From contig NZ_JARVRH010000006.1 of the NCBI RefSeq assembly GCF_030209755.1, positions 1 through 64,000 of the forward strand: DNA of 64,000 nt, read 5' to 3'. This stretch comes from Arthrobacter sp. efr-133-TYG-118. Its GTDB lineage: Bacteria > Actinomycetota > Actinomycetes > Actinomycetales > Micrococcaceae. The notes below the pieces were generated by a model that saw only the letters and a list, made by a program, of their open reading frames with translations, had not been told where the DNA came from and did not search any database. Shown one piece after another: positions 28,086-37,329 of this stretch. Positions within the stretch are counted from its first letter, which is position 1; each line of letters opens with the position of its first letter. A program made the translations under genes and the position numbers.

Positions 28086-29183
28086 ATGGAACTGTTGCCT
28101 ACCGTCTGGTTCGTGGCCATCGCCGTGCTGTGGACGGGATACCTCTTCCTGGAGGGCTTCGACCTCGGTGTCGGAATGCTCATGAAGCTCTTCGCCCGGA
28201 ACAACACCGACCGCCGGGTGCTGTTGAACACGATCGGACCGGTGTGGGACGGGAACGAAGTGTGGCTGCTGACCGCGGCCGGTGCCACCTTCGCGGCCTT
28301 CCCGCTGTGGTACGCCTCGCTGTTTTCGGCGCTCTACTTGCCGCTCCTGATTGTCCTGGTGGCCCTGATCTTCCGGGCTGTGGCTTTCGAGTACCGCGGC
28401 AAAGTGGACAGCCCGCGCTGGCGGACCGTCTGGGACTGGGCGATAGCCTTGGGCTCGTTCATTGCCGCGTTCGGCATCGGCGCCGCGCTGGCGTTGACCA
28501 CCACCGGGCTGCCGATCGACTCGAACGGCGACCGCCAGGGCGGCCCCTTTGCCTGGTTCAGCGGATACGCCGTGCTGGGCGGATTCGCCGTCGTCGCGTT
28601 CGCCCTGGTACATGCCCTGGCGTTCCTGGCCCTGAAGACCGACGGCGAAGTGCGCCACCGCGCGCGCCGCTGGTTTGTGTGGCTCGCACCGCTCGCGTTG
28701 CTGCCGCTGCTGGCATGGATGGTGGCCGTCCAGCTCCTCAGTGGCAAGCCGTTGACGTGGATCCTGGTGATCCTCGGAGTCCTCGCAGCTGCAGGGGCCT
28801 GGGTACTCGCCCGCAAGGGGGCCGAGGGCAAGGCCTTCGGAGCCCTTGGTGCGTTCCTGGTGTGTGCCACTGCGTCCATTTTCGGTGCCGCGTTCCCCGT
28901 GGTCATCCCTTCCACACTGAACCCCGCCTTCAACCTCACCATTTCCAACGCCTCGTCCTCCGCCTACACCCTGGGGCTGATGAGCATCGTGGCCGCCGTC
29001 GGCTTGCCCCTCGTCATCGCGTACCAGGCCTGGACCTACTGGGTGTTCCGCCGCCGCGTGAGCGCGGCACATATTCCCGCCGCACATGGCTTCCTGCCGG
29101 CCATCGGGGCCAAGGTCCTGGTCGGCCATGCGGCGCCGGGCGGACCAGCTGCGAAACGCGCACCCCGCGACGCCGGCGAGTAA
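28086..29183 (+). CDS. cydB: Cytochrome bd oxidase subunit II
   Basis: Second subunit of the bd oxidase, 365 aa, with about nine helices. The N-terminal signature WFVAIAVLWTGYLFLEGFDLGVG and the following VWDGNEVWLL are diagnostic (the shorter part WTGYLFLEGFDLG alone identifies it). It has no haem ligands of its own and stabilises CydA. GAGGAA precedes the ATG by about 8 bases. It lies 20 bases after cydA and 3 bases before cydDC, so the genes form one operon. The C-terminus is basic and cytoplasmic. Confidence 0.95.
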   Translation: MELLPTVWFVAIAVLWTGYLFLEGFDLGVGMLMKLFARNNTDRRVLLNTIGPVWDGNEVWLLTAAGATFAAFPLWYASLFSALYLPLLIVLVALIFRAVAFEYRGKVDSPRWRTVWDWAIALGSFIAAFGIGAALALTTTGLPIDSNGDRQGGPFAWFSGYAVLGGFAVVAFALVHALAFLALKTDGEVRHRARRWFVWLAPLALLPLLAWMVAVQLLSGKPLTWILVILGVLAAAGAWVLARKGAEGKAFGALGAFLVCATASIFGAAFPVVIPSTLNPAFNLTISNASSSAYTLGLMSIVAAVGLPLVIAYQAWTYWVFRRRVSAAHIPAAHGFLPAIGAKVLVGHAAPGGPAAKRAPRDAGE

Positions 29184-29186
29184 CGG

Positions 29187-32100
29187 ATGAAGCCCCAGCT
29201 GCCCGCCGGACCTGCCACCCGATCCGCCTTGTACTTCCTTGGCCTGTTGTCCTCACTCAAGGCCTTGTCCCTGGTCCTGATTGCGCAGGCCATCGCGGGA
29301 ATGCTGTCCGGACTTGCAGCGGGCGGCATGGGGTGGCGCGAAGGACTCCTCTGGGGTGCCGCCGGCGCGGTCCTGCGGTCGCTGACGGTCTGGGGACAAG
29401 GAGTCGCGGCGCGCCGGGCGGCCCTTGGGGTCAAGGAAGAGCTGAGGTCCAGGCTGCTGGAGCGCGCCCTCGGCGCCGGGGCTGCGGGACGGGTCGGCGA
29501 AGTGAACGACGGCGGGCTCGCCGTGCTCGCGACCCGCGGACTTGATGCACTGGACAACTACTACACCCAGTTCCTGCCCGCCTTGGTCAATTGTGCGGCG
29601 TTGCCCCTGCTCCTCGGCGCGCGGATCCTCTTCGCGGATTGGGTCAGCGCCGTGGTTGTGGTGCTGACCTTGCCGCTGGTCCCGCTGTTCATGGTGCTGA
29701 TCGGCCGCCACACGGAGGACCGGGTCCACGAAGCCCAATCCACGCTGCGGAGGCTCTCGGGACACATCCTGGAGTTGGCCAAGGGACTTCCCGTGCTGGT
29801 GGGACTGGGCCGCGCGGGCGAACAGCGCGCAGCCCTCGAGGATCTCTCCGAGGAATACCGCTCGCGCACCATGGGAACACTGCGGACTGCCTTCTTGTCC
29901 GCCCTCGCCCTGGAGCTGATAGCCACCATTTCCGTCGCGGTCGTGGCCGTCTTCATCGGCGTGCGACTGGTGGCGGGCGACATGGGACTGGAAGCAGGCC
30001 TGCTGGCCCTCATCCTCGCCCCCGATTGCTATCTTCCCCTGCGCGAGCTGGGCACAGCACACCACGCCAGCGACGACGGGCGCGAGGCCTTGGCCGCAGC
30101 CAACGCCGTGCTGGAGTCGCCGGCGGGCCGTCTGCTGAGCGATGTTTCCGGCACCGAACAGTCCGCCGCCGTCGTGGTCACCGGACTGACGGTGAGGTAT
30201 CCGGGAAGGGTGGCCGCCGCCGTCGGGCCCATCGACTTCAAGGCACCGGCGGGACAGATCACCGCCCTTGACGGCCGGAGCGGTTCGGGCAAGAGCACCA
30301 TCCTGGGCGCCCTCGCCGGAACGATCGGCGACGGTCCGCTGGCAACCATCGAAGGTTCCGTTAACGGACTGGGCGCCGGCACCGTGGCTTGGGTGCCGCA
30401 GCATCCCGTCATGGTGGCCGGAACGGTGCTGGACGAGGTCGTCCTTTACCTGAACGGCGGCAACCAGGACGTCGCGTCGATGGACACCGGGTCCACTCCG
30501 GACGCGGACATTGCGAGGGCCATGCGTTGCCTGGAGCAGTCTGCCGCGGAGCACCTCGCGTTCAAACATCCTTCCGAATTGAGCCCCGGCGAGGTGCGGC
30601 GGGTGGCCGTGGCCCGTGGTTTGGCGCGGCTCAACGCGGGAGCCACCGTCCTGCTGCTCGACGAACCCACCGCGCACCTCGATGTCGCATCCGCGGACGC
30701 GATCCGTTCGGCCATCACGGGGCTGCGAGGGGCCGCGACTGTCATCCTGGTGGCCCACGACACCGCGACCCGGACTCTGGCGGACAACGTCGTTAAAGTC
30801 GACGGCGGGACAGTCGACAGCGGGACAGCGCAGGAGCAAACCGGGCCCGTGGGCCGGGAATCCGCCGCCGCCGCATCCGCACCAGCTCCGGTCCAAGGGG
30901 ACACGAATCCCGGAACCACACCGACGGGGGGAATTGAACCCCCCACCACCATCTCCGTGCTCAAGGCCCTGGCGCGTATCCTGGCGCCCGTCCGTTACAA
31001 GTTCGCCGGTGCCGTGCTGATCGCGGCGCTCGCCGCCTTGTTTGCCGTGGCGTTGTCCGGGCTGTCCGGCTGGCTCATCATCCGGGCCAGCGAACAACCG
31101 CCCATCCTGTACTTGCTCGGTGCCATCGTGGGCGTTCGATTCTTCGGCATTGGCAGAGCGGTGCTGCGGTACTCCGAGCGGCTCGTCGTCCACGACACCG
31201 TGTTCGCCGCGATGACAAGGCTCCGGGGGGCGCTCTGGGCGGCGCTCAGCGCGCGGGCGCTGTCACTCCGCCGGCTCCTGCAGGGCGGCAATGTCCTCGG
31301 CGCGGTGGTGGACGACGTCGATACCCTGCGGGACGTGCTGCCGCGCGTCGTCCTGCCGCCCCTCTCTGCCCTTGCCGTCGCAGTGTCGGCCGTGGTTGCC
31401 TCGGCCCTGCTGGTTCCCGCCACAGTGCCGGCAGTTGTGGCTAGCGCCGTGGTTGGCCTTGTCCTGGCTCCTCTTCTTGCCCTGGTGGCGGATCGCAACG
31501 CGGCCCGCTCAGAGCAGCAATTGCGCTCACTCGTGCTGCGCGACGTTGCCGCAGCCCTCGACGCCCGCGCGGAGCTCAGCGCAAACGGCGTGGCCGGAAC
31601 GGTTCTGTCCTCCTTGACCCGGAGGGACAACGCGGCCACTGCGGCCGCACAGCGTTCCGCGTGGGCTGACGGCATAGGCCAGGGGTTGACCGTGCTGGCC
31701 TGCACCCTGGGAGCGCTGGCTGCCGGCATTCTCGCGGCACCGTCGGTGCAATCCGGCACTGTCGCGCCGGCCGTGCTCGCCGTCGTCGTCCTGGTTCAGC
31801 TGGCGCTCGCGGAACCCTATGGGGCGGTAGTGTCTGCCGTGCGGCAGGGTCCGGCTTTGGCCGCGGTGCTGCGGCGGATCGCCCAGTCAGGAGCCTTTGA
31901 TGCCTCAGAAGCCGACGGCGGTGTGCTGAGTCTGCCGAAGCGGCCCGACGGCTCTGCGGGACTGCAGCTGGACGGACTCGTGGCTTCATGGCCCGGCGGC
32001 GCGCCCGTGTTCAGCGGGCTCAGCGCCGAAGCGGCCCCCGGACGCTGGCTTGCGGTCACAGGCCCCTCCGGCTCGGGGAAATCCACGTTGCTCTCCGTGC

Positions 32101-32597
32101 TGCTTGGCTTCCTGCCGGCATCCTCCGGGAGGGCCTACGTCAGCGGAAATGCTGCTTGGTGTCCCCAGGAGGCCCACCTCTTCGACTCCACTATCCGCGG
32201 CAATCTGCTGCTCGCCCGCCCGGCCAGCCGGAAGCCTTCCGAAGCGGACATGTACCAGGCCTTGGGCGCCGTCGGGCTTTCAGGATTGGTATCCGGGCTT
32301 CCCGGTGGCCTTGACAGCCGCATAGGCCCCTCGGGTTCGTTCCTGAGCGGCGGCGAACGCCAACGGCTCGCCATGGCCCGCACGCTCCTCACCGGCGCAG
32401 CTGTCCTCCTCCTGGACGAGCCGACGGCCCATCTCGACGCCGAGGCCGGACGCCTCATGATGGCGGAGCTGCGTGCCGGGCTGAAGGACGTCACGGTGGT
32501 CCTGGTGACGCACAATCCGGCCGACATCGCCGGGGGAGACTCCAAGTTGGATCTCGGCACGCCGTCGGCGCTCCCGGTGCTCGTGCCCGGAAACTAG
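29187..32597 (+). CDS. cydDC: Fused CydD-CydC ABC exporter for thiol reductants
   Basis: Both halves of the CydDC exporter in one 1136-aa chain; E. coli uses two proteins. Half one (about 1-560) has a six-helix membrane domain, Walker A in DGRSGSGKST, signature LSPGEVRR instead of LSGGE, and Walker B VLLLDEPT. Half two (about 590-1136) has another membrane domain, Walker A in TGPSGSGKST, signature LSGGERQR and Walker B VLLLDEPT. The degenerate first signature suggests unequal ATP sites. CydDC exports cysteine/glutathione or haem-related compounds needed to assemble cytochrome bd. The linker contains a GC hairpin (30926-30944). The stop overlaps that of the convergent flavin oxidoreductase. 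Confidence 0.95.
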   Translation: MKPQLPAGPATRSALYFLGLLSSLKALSLVLIAQAIAGMLSGLAAGGMGWREGLLWGAAGAVLRSLTVWGQGVAARRAALGVKEELRSRLLERALGAGAAGRVGEVNDGGLAVLATRGLDALDNYYTQFLPALVNCAALPLLLGARILFADWVSAVVVVLTLPLVPLFMVLIGRHTEDRVHEAQSTLRRLSGHILELAKGLPVLVGLGRAGEQRAALEDLSEEYRSRTMGTLRTAFLSALALELIATISVAVVAVFIGVRLVAGDMGLEAGLLALILAPDCYLPLRELGTAHHASDDGREALAAANAVLESPAGRLLSDVSGTEQSAAVVVTGLTVRYPGRVAAAVGPIDFKAPAGQITALDGRSGSGKSTILGALAGTIGDGPLATIEGSVNGLGAGTVAWVPQHPVMVAGTVLDEVVLYLNGGNQDVASMDTGSTPDADIARAMRCLEQSAAEHLAFKHPSELSPGEVRRVAVARGLARLNAGATVLLLDEPTAHLDVASADAIRSAITGLRGAATVILVAHDTATRTLADNVVKVDGGTVDSGTAQEQTGPVGRESAAAASAPAPVQGDTNPGTTPTGGIEPPTTISVLKALARILAPVRYKFAGAVLIAALAALFAVALSGLSGWLIIRASEQPPILYLLGAIVGVRFFGIGRAVLRYSERLVVHDTVFAAMTRLRGALWAALSARALSLRRLLQGGNVLGAVVDDVDTLRDVLPRVVLPPLSALAVAVSAVVASALLVPATVPAVVASAVVGLVLAPLLALVADRNAARSEQQLRSLVLRDVAAALDARAELSANGVAGTVLSSLTRRDNAATAAAQRSAWADGIGQGLTVLACTLGALAAGILAAPSVQSGTVAPAVLAVVVLVQLALAEPYGAVVSAVRQGPALAAVLRRIAQSGAFDASEADGGVLSLPKRPDGSAGLQLDGLVASWPGGAPVFSGLSAEAAPGRWLAVTGPSGSGKSTLLSVLLGFLPASSGRAYVSGNAAWCPQEAHLFDSTIRGNLLLARPASRKPSEADMYQALGAVGLSGLVSGLPGGLDSRIGPSGSFLSGGERQRLAMARTLLTGAAVLLLDEPTAHLDAEAGRLMMAELRAGLKDVTVVLVTHNPADIAGGDSKLDLGTPSALPVLVPGN
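30926..30944. repeat. GGGGGG-N7-CCCCCC hairpin inside the cydDC linker
   Basis: Six G, AATTGAA, six C. The minus strand reads like a tRNA T-arm, GGTTCAATTCC, but no tRNA can be folded around it. It lies in the linker between the CydD and CydC halves. Confidence 0.6.
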
Positions 32598-33676
32598 CCG
32601 AGGAGCCGTCCGAAGGTGGCGTGCACCGAATCGACGATGTTGTCCATGAGTCTCCGCGCATCCTCTTCCCGGATGAGCGGCGTCGACTGACCTGCCCATA
32701 GGGACATCAGGCCCGGGATTCCCTGTGCCGCCGCGGCGGGCCGGAACTTGCCCGTCAGCCAGTTCTGGATCGGGAACGGGGCATGCGTGGCAGGATCGGC
32801 AAGCTCGGCGATGATCCGGTTGGGGATGCCGCGTGCCAAGCGGCCGCTGAGGGCGCGGGTCAGGACAGTGTGGGCGGCGTCGGGTCCGCGCATCGCGGCG
32901 AGGTGCGCGGGACTGATGGCTGACTGGCGCGTGGCCAGGAAGGCTGAACCGATCTGGACCGCGTCCGCGCCAAGCACCAAGGCGGCAGCGACCCCGCGTC
33001 CGTCAGCGATACCGCCTGCGGCGATGACGGGAACCGGGACGGCATCCACCACCTGGGGTACCAGGGCCATGGTCCCGACGAGCGAGTCCTCCGGGGCCCG
33101 CAGGAAGGAAACCCGGTGTCCGCCGGCCTCCATGCCCGTGGCCACGATGGCGTCCACGCCGCTGGCATCCAAGGCCACCGCTTCGTCAACAGTGGTTGCA
33201 GTACCAACCACCACAATGCCGTTCCGGTGGGCCTCCTCGATGACAGCCTCGGACGGAACCCCGAAGACGAAACTCAGTACGGCCGGGCGGGCATCGATGG
33301 CCGCTTGAATCTGTTCCTGCAGATCCGGCAGGTAGGTGTCCGGTTGCGTGGGTGGTTCCACGCCCACCAGCTCGAAATACGGCCGGAGGATGTCCACGTA
33401 GGCGGCGAACTGCCCGGGGTCCACGGTTGGCGGCTCTTCGCCCTCGATGGGGAGCCAAAGATTCAGTGCGAAAGCTTTCCCGGTGGCCTCCCTGAGTTCG
33501 CGGGCCGTGGTGGCAATCCGCTCCGCATCGTATCCGTAGAGGCCGTAGGAACCCAGCCCGCCGGCCTCGCTGACTGTGGCTGCCAGCTCCACCGAGGACA
33601 GACCACCGAAAGGACCGAGGACGATGGGAAGGTCAATGTTGAAGAGGCGGGTTGCCCGTGTGTCTTTCCACGACAT
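32594..33676 (-). CDS. NAD(P)H-dependent flavin oxidoreductase / nitronate monooxygenase family
   Basis: A 360-aa FMN-binding TIM barrel of the nitronate monooxygenase-like family (PF03060). Visible features are LPIVLGPFGGLSSVELAATVSEAGGLGS (the opening phosphate-binding strand and helix; key part GPFGGLSS), ATGMEAGGHR, and VIAAGGIADGRGVAAALVLGADAVQ near the FMN phosphate site (key part AAGGIADGRG). Family members oxidise nitronates or act as FMN reductases; the substrate here is unknown. The start is the ATG at 33676, 8 bases after the DinB-like gene, so the two are probably co-transcribed. The stop codon overlaps that of cydDC on the other strand. Confidence 0.88.
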   Translation of the reverse strand: MSWKDTRATRLFNIDLPIVLGPFGGLSSVELAATVSEAGGLGSYGLYGYDAERIATTARELREATGKAFALNLWLPIEGEEPPTVDPGQFAAYVDILRPYFELVGVEPPTQPDTYLPDLQEQIQAAIDARPAVLSFVFGVPSEAVIEEAHRNGIVVVGTATTVDEAVALDASGVDAIVATGMEAGGHRVSFLRAPEDSLVGTMALVPQVVDAVPVPVIAAGGIADGRGVAAALVLGADAVQIGSAFLATRQSAISPAHLAAMRGPDAAHTVLTRALSGRLARGIPNRIIAELADPATHAPFPIQNWLTGKFRPAAAAQGIPGLMSLWAGQSTPLIREEDARRLMDNIVDSVHATFGRLLG

Positions 33677-33684
33677 CGCAGCGC

Positions 33685-34203
33685 CTAGCCGTCCACGTCG
33701 TGCAGGTGATGGACGACGTCGTGCAGGAAGTACTGGGCAAACGTCAGCACGGTGAACGTGGAGCCGTTGCTGCGGACCCCCGTGCGGGGCCACTCATCTT
33801 CGTGGACTACGGCGAAGGAGTTGGCAATTTGAGTGCCCTCTGCGGCCAGCTGCGCAGCCACCTCTGCGGGGTCCGCATTGGCGTAGTCGCCGTCGATCGC
33901 GGCCTTGTCCTGGTCCCAATTGGCGAAGTGGGCGTCGTCCTCCCGCAGCATCAGGTTCAAACGCTGGTCGAAGAGGCTGAAGACATCCCGGACGTGGCAG
34001 GCATACTCCAACGGCGACCACGTGTGCTCGTCCGGACGGGTGGACGCGTCTTCCCGGCGCAAAACGGCCCGCCAACGCGGCAGCATGTTCAGGACTGTCC
34101 CCGGGACGGTAGACGGGGTCACAGTGGCGGCGTCGAAGCCGCATTCGGGACAGGGTGTGGACAGGACCCAGGTCCAGTCCTTGTCATCGGGAATGATCGG
34201 CAT
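33685..34203 (-). CDS. DinB-like metal-binding protein
   Basis: A 172-aa four-helix protein of the DinB/YfiT superfamily. The metal-ligand histidines expected for the family are in YACHVRDVF (about 89) and FLHDVVHHLHDV near the C-terminus. An extra CPEC motif near residues 18-21 is typical of an actinobacterial subgroup. Some relatives are mycothiol-dependent enzymes, which would suit this organism, but that is inference. TAGACT ends 6 bases before the ATG and no Shine-Dalgarno is present, so the message is probably leaderless. It precedes the flavin oxidoreductase gene. Confidence 0.85.
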   Translation of the reverse strand: MPIIPDDKDWTWVLSTPCPECGFDAATVTPSTVPGTVLNMLPRWRAVLRREDASTRPDEHTWSPLEYACHVRDVFSLFDQRLNLMLREDDAHFANWDQDKAAIDGDYANADPAEVAAQLAAEGTQIANSFAVVHEDEWPRTGVRSNGSTFTVLTFAQYFLHDVVHHLHDVDG

Positions 34204-34209
34204 GGCAGT

Positions 34210-34215
34210 AGTCTA
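34210..34215 (-). promoter_or_regulatory. Candidate -10 box (TAGACT) of the DinB-like gene
   Basis: On the minus strand TAGACT ends 6 nt before the ATG at 34203, the leaderless spacing. Confidence 0.5.
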
Positions 34216-34295
34216 GGGCCCGCATTCCTGATCCGGTCACGCTGCCCGGCGAGAGGTCCATCCCGGCCCCGATCAGCCCGATCAGGAGTAAGGTT

Positions 34296-34709
34296 ATGAG
34301 CTGGGGAAGCCTGGAAAGTGAAATTGCCATGCTTAAGGATCTAAACGTCGCCGGCGTGCTCCCTGCCAGCGATCTCGCCCGCGCCCGCGACTTCTACCGC
34401 GACAAGCTCGGTCTCGAACCGGACAACCCGGAGGCCGCTGACAACCTGATGTACAAGTGCGCCAACGGCACCGCCTTCCTTCTCTACGAGACTCCCAACG
34501 CGGGGACGGCCAAGAATACCCAGTTGGGATTCCAGAGCACCGACTTGGACCAGGACATGGCCGATCTCAGGGCGCGCGGAGTCGTTTTCGAAGAGTACGA
34601 CTTCCCGGGCCTGAAAACCGAGAACGGCGTTGCCACCTTCCCTACCGGTGATCGCGGAGCCTGGTTCCTCGATTCGGAAGGAAACATCCTCAGTATCGCC
34701 ACGATGTAG
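34296..34709 (+). CDS. VOC/glyoxalase-fold protein
   Basis: A 137-aa protein with one vicinal-oxygen-chelate unit: LPASDLARARDFYRDKLGLEP at the start and FLDSEGNILSI at the end, with an expected metal-ligand Glu in the latter region. VOC proteins include glyoxalases, dioxygenases and antibiotic-binding proteins; none can be chosen here. The ATG at 34296 has a good AGGAG 8 bases upstream. A second ATG at 34329 would start nearer the domain but has no ribosome-binding site. It stands alone, between the divergent DinB-like gene and the convergent parC, with 16 bases to the latter. Confidence 0.85.
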   Translation: MSWGSLESEIAMLKDLNVAGVLPASDLARARDFYRDKLGLEPDNPEAADNLMYKCANGTAFLLYETPNAGTAKNTQLGFQSTDLDQDMADLRARGVVFEEYDFPGLKTENGVATFPTGDRGAWFLDSEGNILSIATM

Positions 34710-34725
34710 TCAGGATATTCGGGGC

Positions 34726-37275
34726 TCAGCCTTCGACAACGGTTTCCGGCGTGCTTCCTTCATCCCACGCCATGCTCGCACCAATGGCATCCACTGGCTG
34801 GGAGAGGGGAACGCCGGAGCCGTCACGGCGGCCGTGCTCCTGTGGCAGGGCGCGGGCAACGCCGGCGCTGGATGACGCCTTCGCCGGACCGTGACCGGCC
34901 CACCCGAGCAGCAGCGTGTCTTCACCCTTGAGGAAACGGTGGGCCCGGACACCTCCCGTCGCCCGGCCCTTGGCCGGGTATTCCTCGAACGGGGTGATCT
35001 TCGCCGTGCCCGGAGCAGTCCCCGGCAGCGCGCCGTTGCTACCCGCGATCGTCACGACGACGGCGGCAGGGTCGTTGGCGCGCACCGTGCCGAAGTGGAT
35101 GACGTCGTCGCCGTCCGCAAGCTTGATGCCCGCCATGCCGCCCGCGGTACGGCCCTGCGGCCGGACTGCAGAGGCGCTGAAACGCAGGAGCTGCGCAAGC
35201 CGGGTGACGAAGACGAGATCGACGTCGTCGTCGGGGGCGGGCTCCACGCCCACCACAGTGTCCTTGTCCTTGAGGGCAATGATTTCCCAGTCTTCCCGGT
35301 TCAGCGGGTAGTCCGGCTGGACGCGCTTGACCACGCCCTGGACCGTTCCGATGGCCAACACGGCATCCAGCGGCACGAACGCCACGAGTGTTTCGCCCTT
35401 GAGCAGGGTGATGAAGTCCTTTGCCGCGACGCCCCCGGCAAGATTGGGCAGGCCGGACATGGGCGGCAACGCAGGCATGTCCATGACTTGTACCCGGAGC
35501 ATGCGGCCCTGCGAGGTTACTGCGCCGATTTCGCCGCGCGCGGTTGTCTTGACCACGGAGCGGTAGACATCATGCTTGCTCCGCGGGCCGGATTCGGCCA
35601 GCGGCTCCTGGTTGGAGGTCCGTGCGATCTGGCCGGAGGCGCTGAGGAGAGCCCAGCAAGGGTCATCGGGGATCTCAAGCGGGAGTGCTGCGGCCTTGCC
35701 CTTGCCTGCCGGGACGGCTGCTGCAAGCGCCGCGGCGACGGTGGGGGAGACAGCCTCGGACTCGAGGAGAACCGTGCGTCGGGGGGTGCCGTACTTCTCG
35801 GCCACTTCGGCCAATTCTCCGGACACCAGCCCGCGCAGGAGGACGTCGGACGCCAGGATCGCTTCGAGTTCGGCGATCTCCCGGCGCAGTTCTTCCTGCT
35901 CTTTCTCGAGTTCGATGCGCGAGTACTTGGTCAGTTGGCGCAGGCGGAGTTCCAGGATGTAGTTGGCCTGGATCTCGGAAAGGTCGTAGATGGACATCAG
36001 CCGTTCGCGGGCCGCCGATGCCTCGTCCGAGGAGCGGATGATCTGGATGACCTCGTCGATGTCCACGATCGCGATCAACAGGCCCTCCACCAGGTGGAGG
36101 CGGTCCTTCTTTTTTCCCAAGCGGAAGGCCGTGCGGCGGCGTACGACGGACAGGCGGTGGCCGACGTACACCTGCAGGAGCTGGAGCAAGCCCAAAGTCT
36201 GCGGCTGCCCGTCCACCAGGGTCACATTGTTGATGCCGAAGGAGTCTTCCATCGGCGTGAACCGGTAGAGCTGCTGCAGCACGGCGTTGGGGTTGAAGCC
36301 GTTCTTGATCTCGATCACGAGCCGCAGTCCGTGCTTGCGGTCAGTAAGGTCCATGACATCGCTGATGCCCGTCAGCTTTTTGGCGTTGACGGCATCCTTG
36401 ATCTTCTCGATGACCTTCTCCGGACCCACCATGTAGGGGAGTTCGGTGACCACAAGGCCGGTACGGCGCGCGGTCAGCTGCTCGATCTCCACCTTGGCGC
36501 GGGTCTTGAACGAACCGCGTCCCGTAGCGTACGCATCTCGGATTCCGTCCAGACCGACGATCCTGCCGCCTGTGGGCAAGTCCGGGCCGGGCACGAACCG
36601 CATGACGTCTTCCAGCGTGGCGTCCGGATTGGCGATGAGGTGCCGGGCGGCCGCGATGACTTCCACGAGGTTGTGGGGAGCCATGTTGGTGGCCATGCCG
36701 ACGGCAATGCCCGTGGTGCCGTTGACCAGCAAATTGGGGAAGGCCGCGGGCAGGACATCCGGCTGGGTGAGCTGGTTGTCGTAGTTGGGGACGAAATCCA
36801 CCACGTCTTCGTCGAGGTGCTCGGTCATCGTCATCGCTGCCGCGGCGAGCCGGGCTTCCGTGTAACGCGGTGCTGCCGGGCCGTCGTCGAGCGAACCGAA
36901 GTTGCCGTGCCCGTCAATCAGGGGCAAGCGCAGCGAGAAGTCCTGTGCCATGCGCACCATAGCGTCATAGATGGCTGTATCACCGTGGGGGTGCAGCTTT
37001 CCCATGACTTCGCCCACCACGCGGGCGCTCTTCACGTGCCCGCGGTCCGGGCGCAAGCCCATGTCGCTCATCATGTACAAGATGCGCCGTTGGACGGGTT
37101 TGAGGCCGTCGCGCGCATCGGGGAGTGCGCGGGAATAGATCACCGAATATGCGTACTCCAGGAAGGAGCCTTCCATTTCGGAAGTGACGTCGATATCGAT
37201 GATGTTCTCGGTGAAGTCCCCGTCGACGGCGGCCGAGGCCGCGTTTGCGCGGGAGGGACTTTGGCTTCGTGCCAT
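34726..37275 (-). CDS. parC: Type IIA topoisomerase subunit A (topoisomerase IV-like, ParC)
   Basis: DNA breakage-reunion subunit, 849 aa, partner of the ParE at 22.6 kb. The quinolone-resistance-type region reads [20 protein letters not shown] and the catalytic tyrosine is in APRYTEARL. The coiled-coil region includes EEVLRRE-like charged helices (about 430-470, [17 protein letters not shown]). The C-terminal half has beta-propeller repeats (about 510-810), but I cannot find the GyrA-box QRRGGKG that gyrase needs for DNA wrapping. That supports a decatenating, topoisomerase IV-like role. The start is ATG 37275; AAGGA lies 12 bases upstream, which is long. It is divergent from the GNAT fusion gene. 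Confidence 0.92.
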   Translation of the reverse strand: MARSQSPSRANAASAAVDGDFTENIIDIDVTSEMEGSFLEYAYSVIYSRALPDARDGLKPVQRRILYMMSDMGLRPDRGHVKSARVVGEVMGKLHPHGDTAIYDAMVRMAQDFSLRLPLIDGHGNFGSLDDGPAAPRYTEARLAAAAMTMTEHLDEDVVDFVPNYDNQLTQPDVLPAAFPNLLVNGTTGIAVGMATNMAPHNLVEVIAAARHLIANPDATLEDVMRFVPGPDLPTGGRIVGLDGIRDAYATGRGSFKTRAKVEIEQLTARRTGLVVTELPYMVGPEKVIEKIKDAVNAKKLTGISDVMDLTDRKHGLRLVIEIKNGFNPNAVLQQLYRFTPMEDSFGINNVTLVDGQPQTLGLLQLLQVYVGHRLSVVRRRTAFRLGKKKDRLHLVEGLLIAIVDIDEVIQIIRSSDEASAARERLMSIYDLSEIQANYILELRLRQLTKYSRIELEKEQEELRREIAELEAILASDVLLRGLVSGELAEVAEKYGTPRRTVLLESEAVSPTVAAALAAAVPAGKGKAAALPLEIPDDPCWALLSASGQIARTSNQEPLAESGPRSKHDVYRSVVKTTARGEIGAVTSQGRMLRVQVMDMPALPPMSGLPNLAGGVAAKDFITLLKGETLVAFVPLDAVLAIGTVQGVVKRVQPDYPLNREDWEIIALKDKDTVVGVEPAPDDDVDLVFVTRLAQLLRFSASAVRPQGRTAGGMAGIKLADGDDVIHFGTVRANDPAAVVVTIAGSNGALPGTAPGTAKITPFEEYPAKGRATGGVRAHRFLKGEDTLLLGWAGHGPAKASSSAGVARALPQEHGRRDGSGVPLSQPVDAIGASMAWDEGSTPETVVEG

Positions 37276-37317
37276 GGAGTCGGTGGATCCTTAAACGTGT
37301 ACTGCGGAAGACTTAGC

Positions 37318-37323
37318 TAGGCT
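37318..37323 (+). promoter_or_regulatory. Candidate -10 box (TAGGCT) of the GNAT fusion gene
   Basis: TAGGCT ends 6 nt before the ATG at 37330, the leaderless spacing. It sits within overlapping inverted repeats (TTAGC-TAG-GCTAA and AGGCT-A-AGCCT, 37313-37329), which could be an operator. Confidence 0.45.
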
Positions 37324-37329
37324 AAGCCT

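Noticed and set aside
30920..30990. tRNA gene on the minus strand within cydDC
   Set aside because: Only the T-arm-like hairpin is present; no acceptor stem, anticodon arm or CCA end can be built around it.
29253..31193. 646-codon open frame opposite cydDC
   Set aside because: Antisense shadow of an ABC exporter with complete motifs.
34891..37320. 809-codon open frame opposite parC
   Set aside because: Antisense of a certain topoisomerase gene; composition is typical of GC-rich shadow frames.
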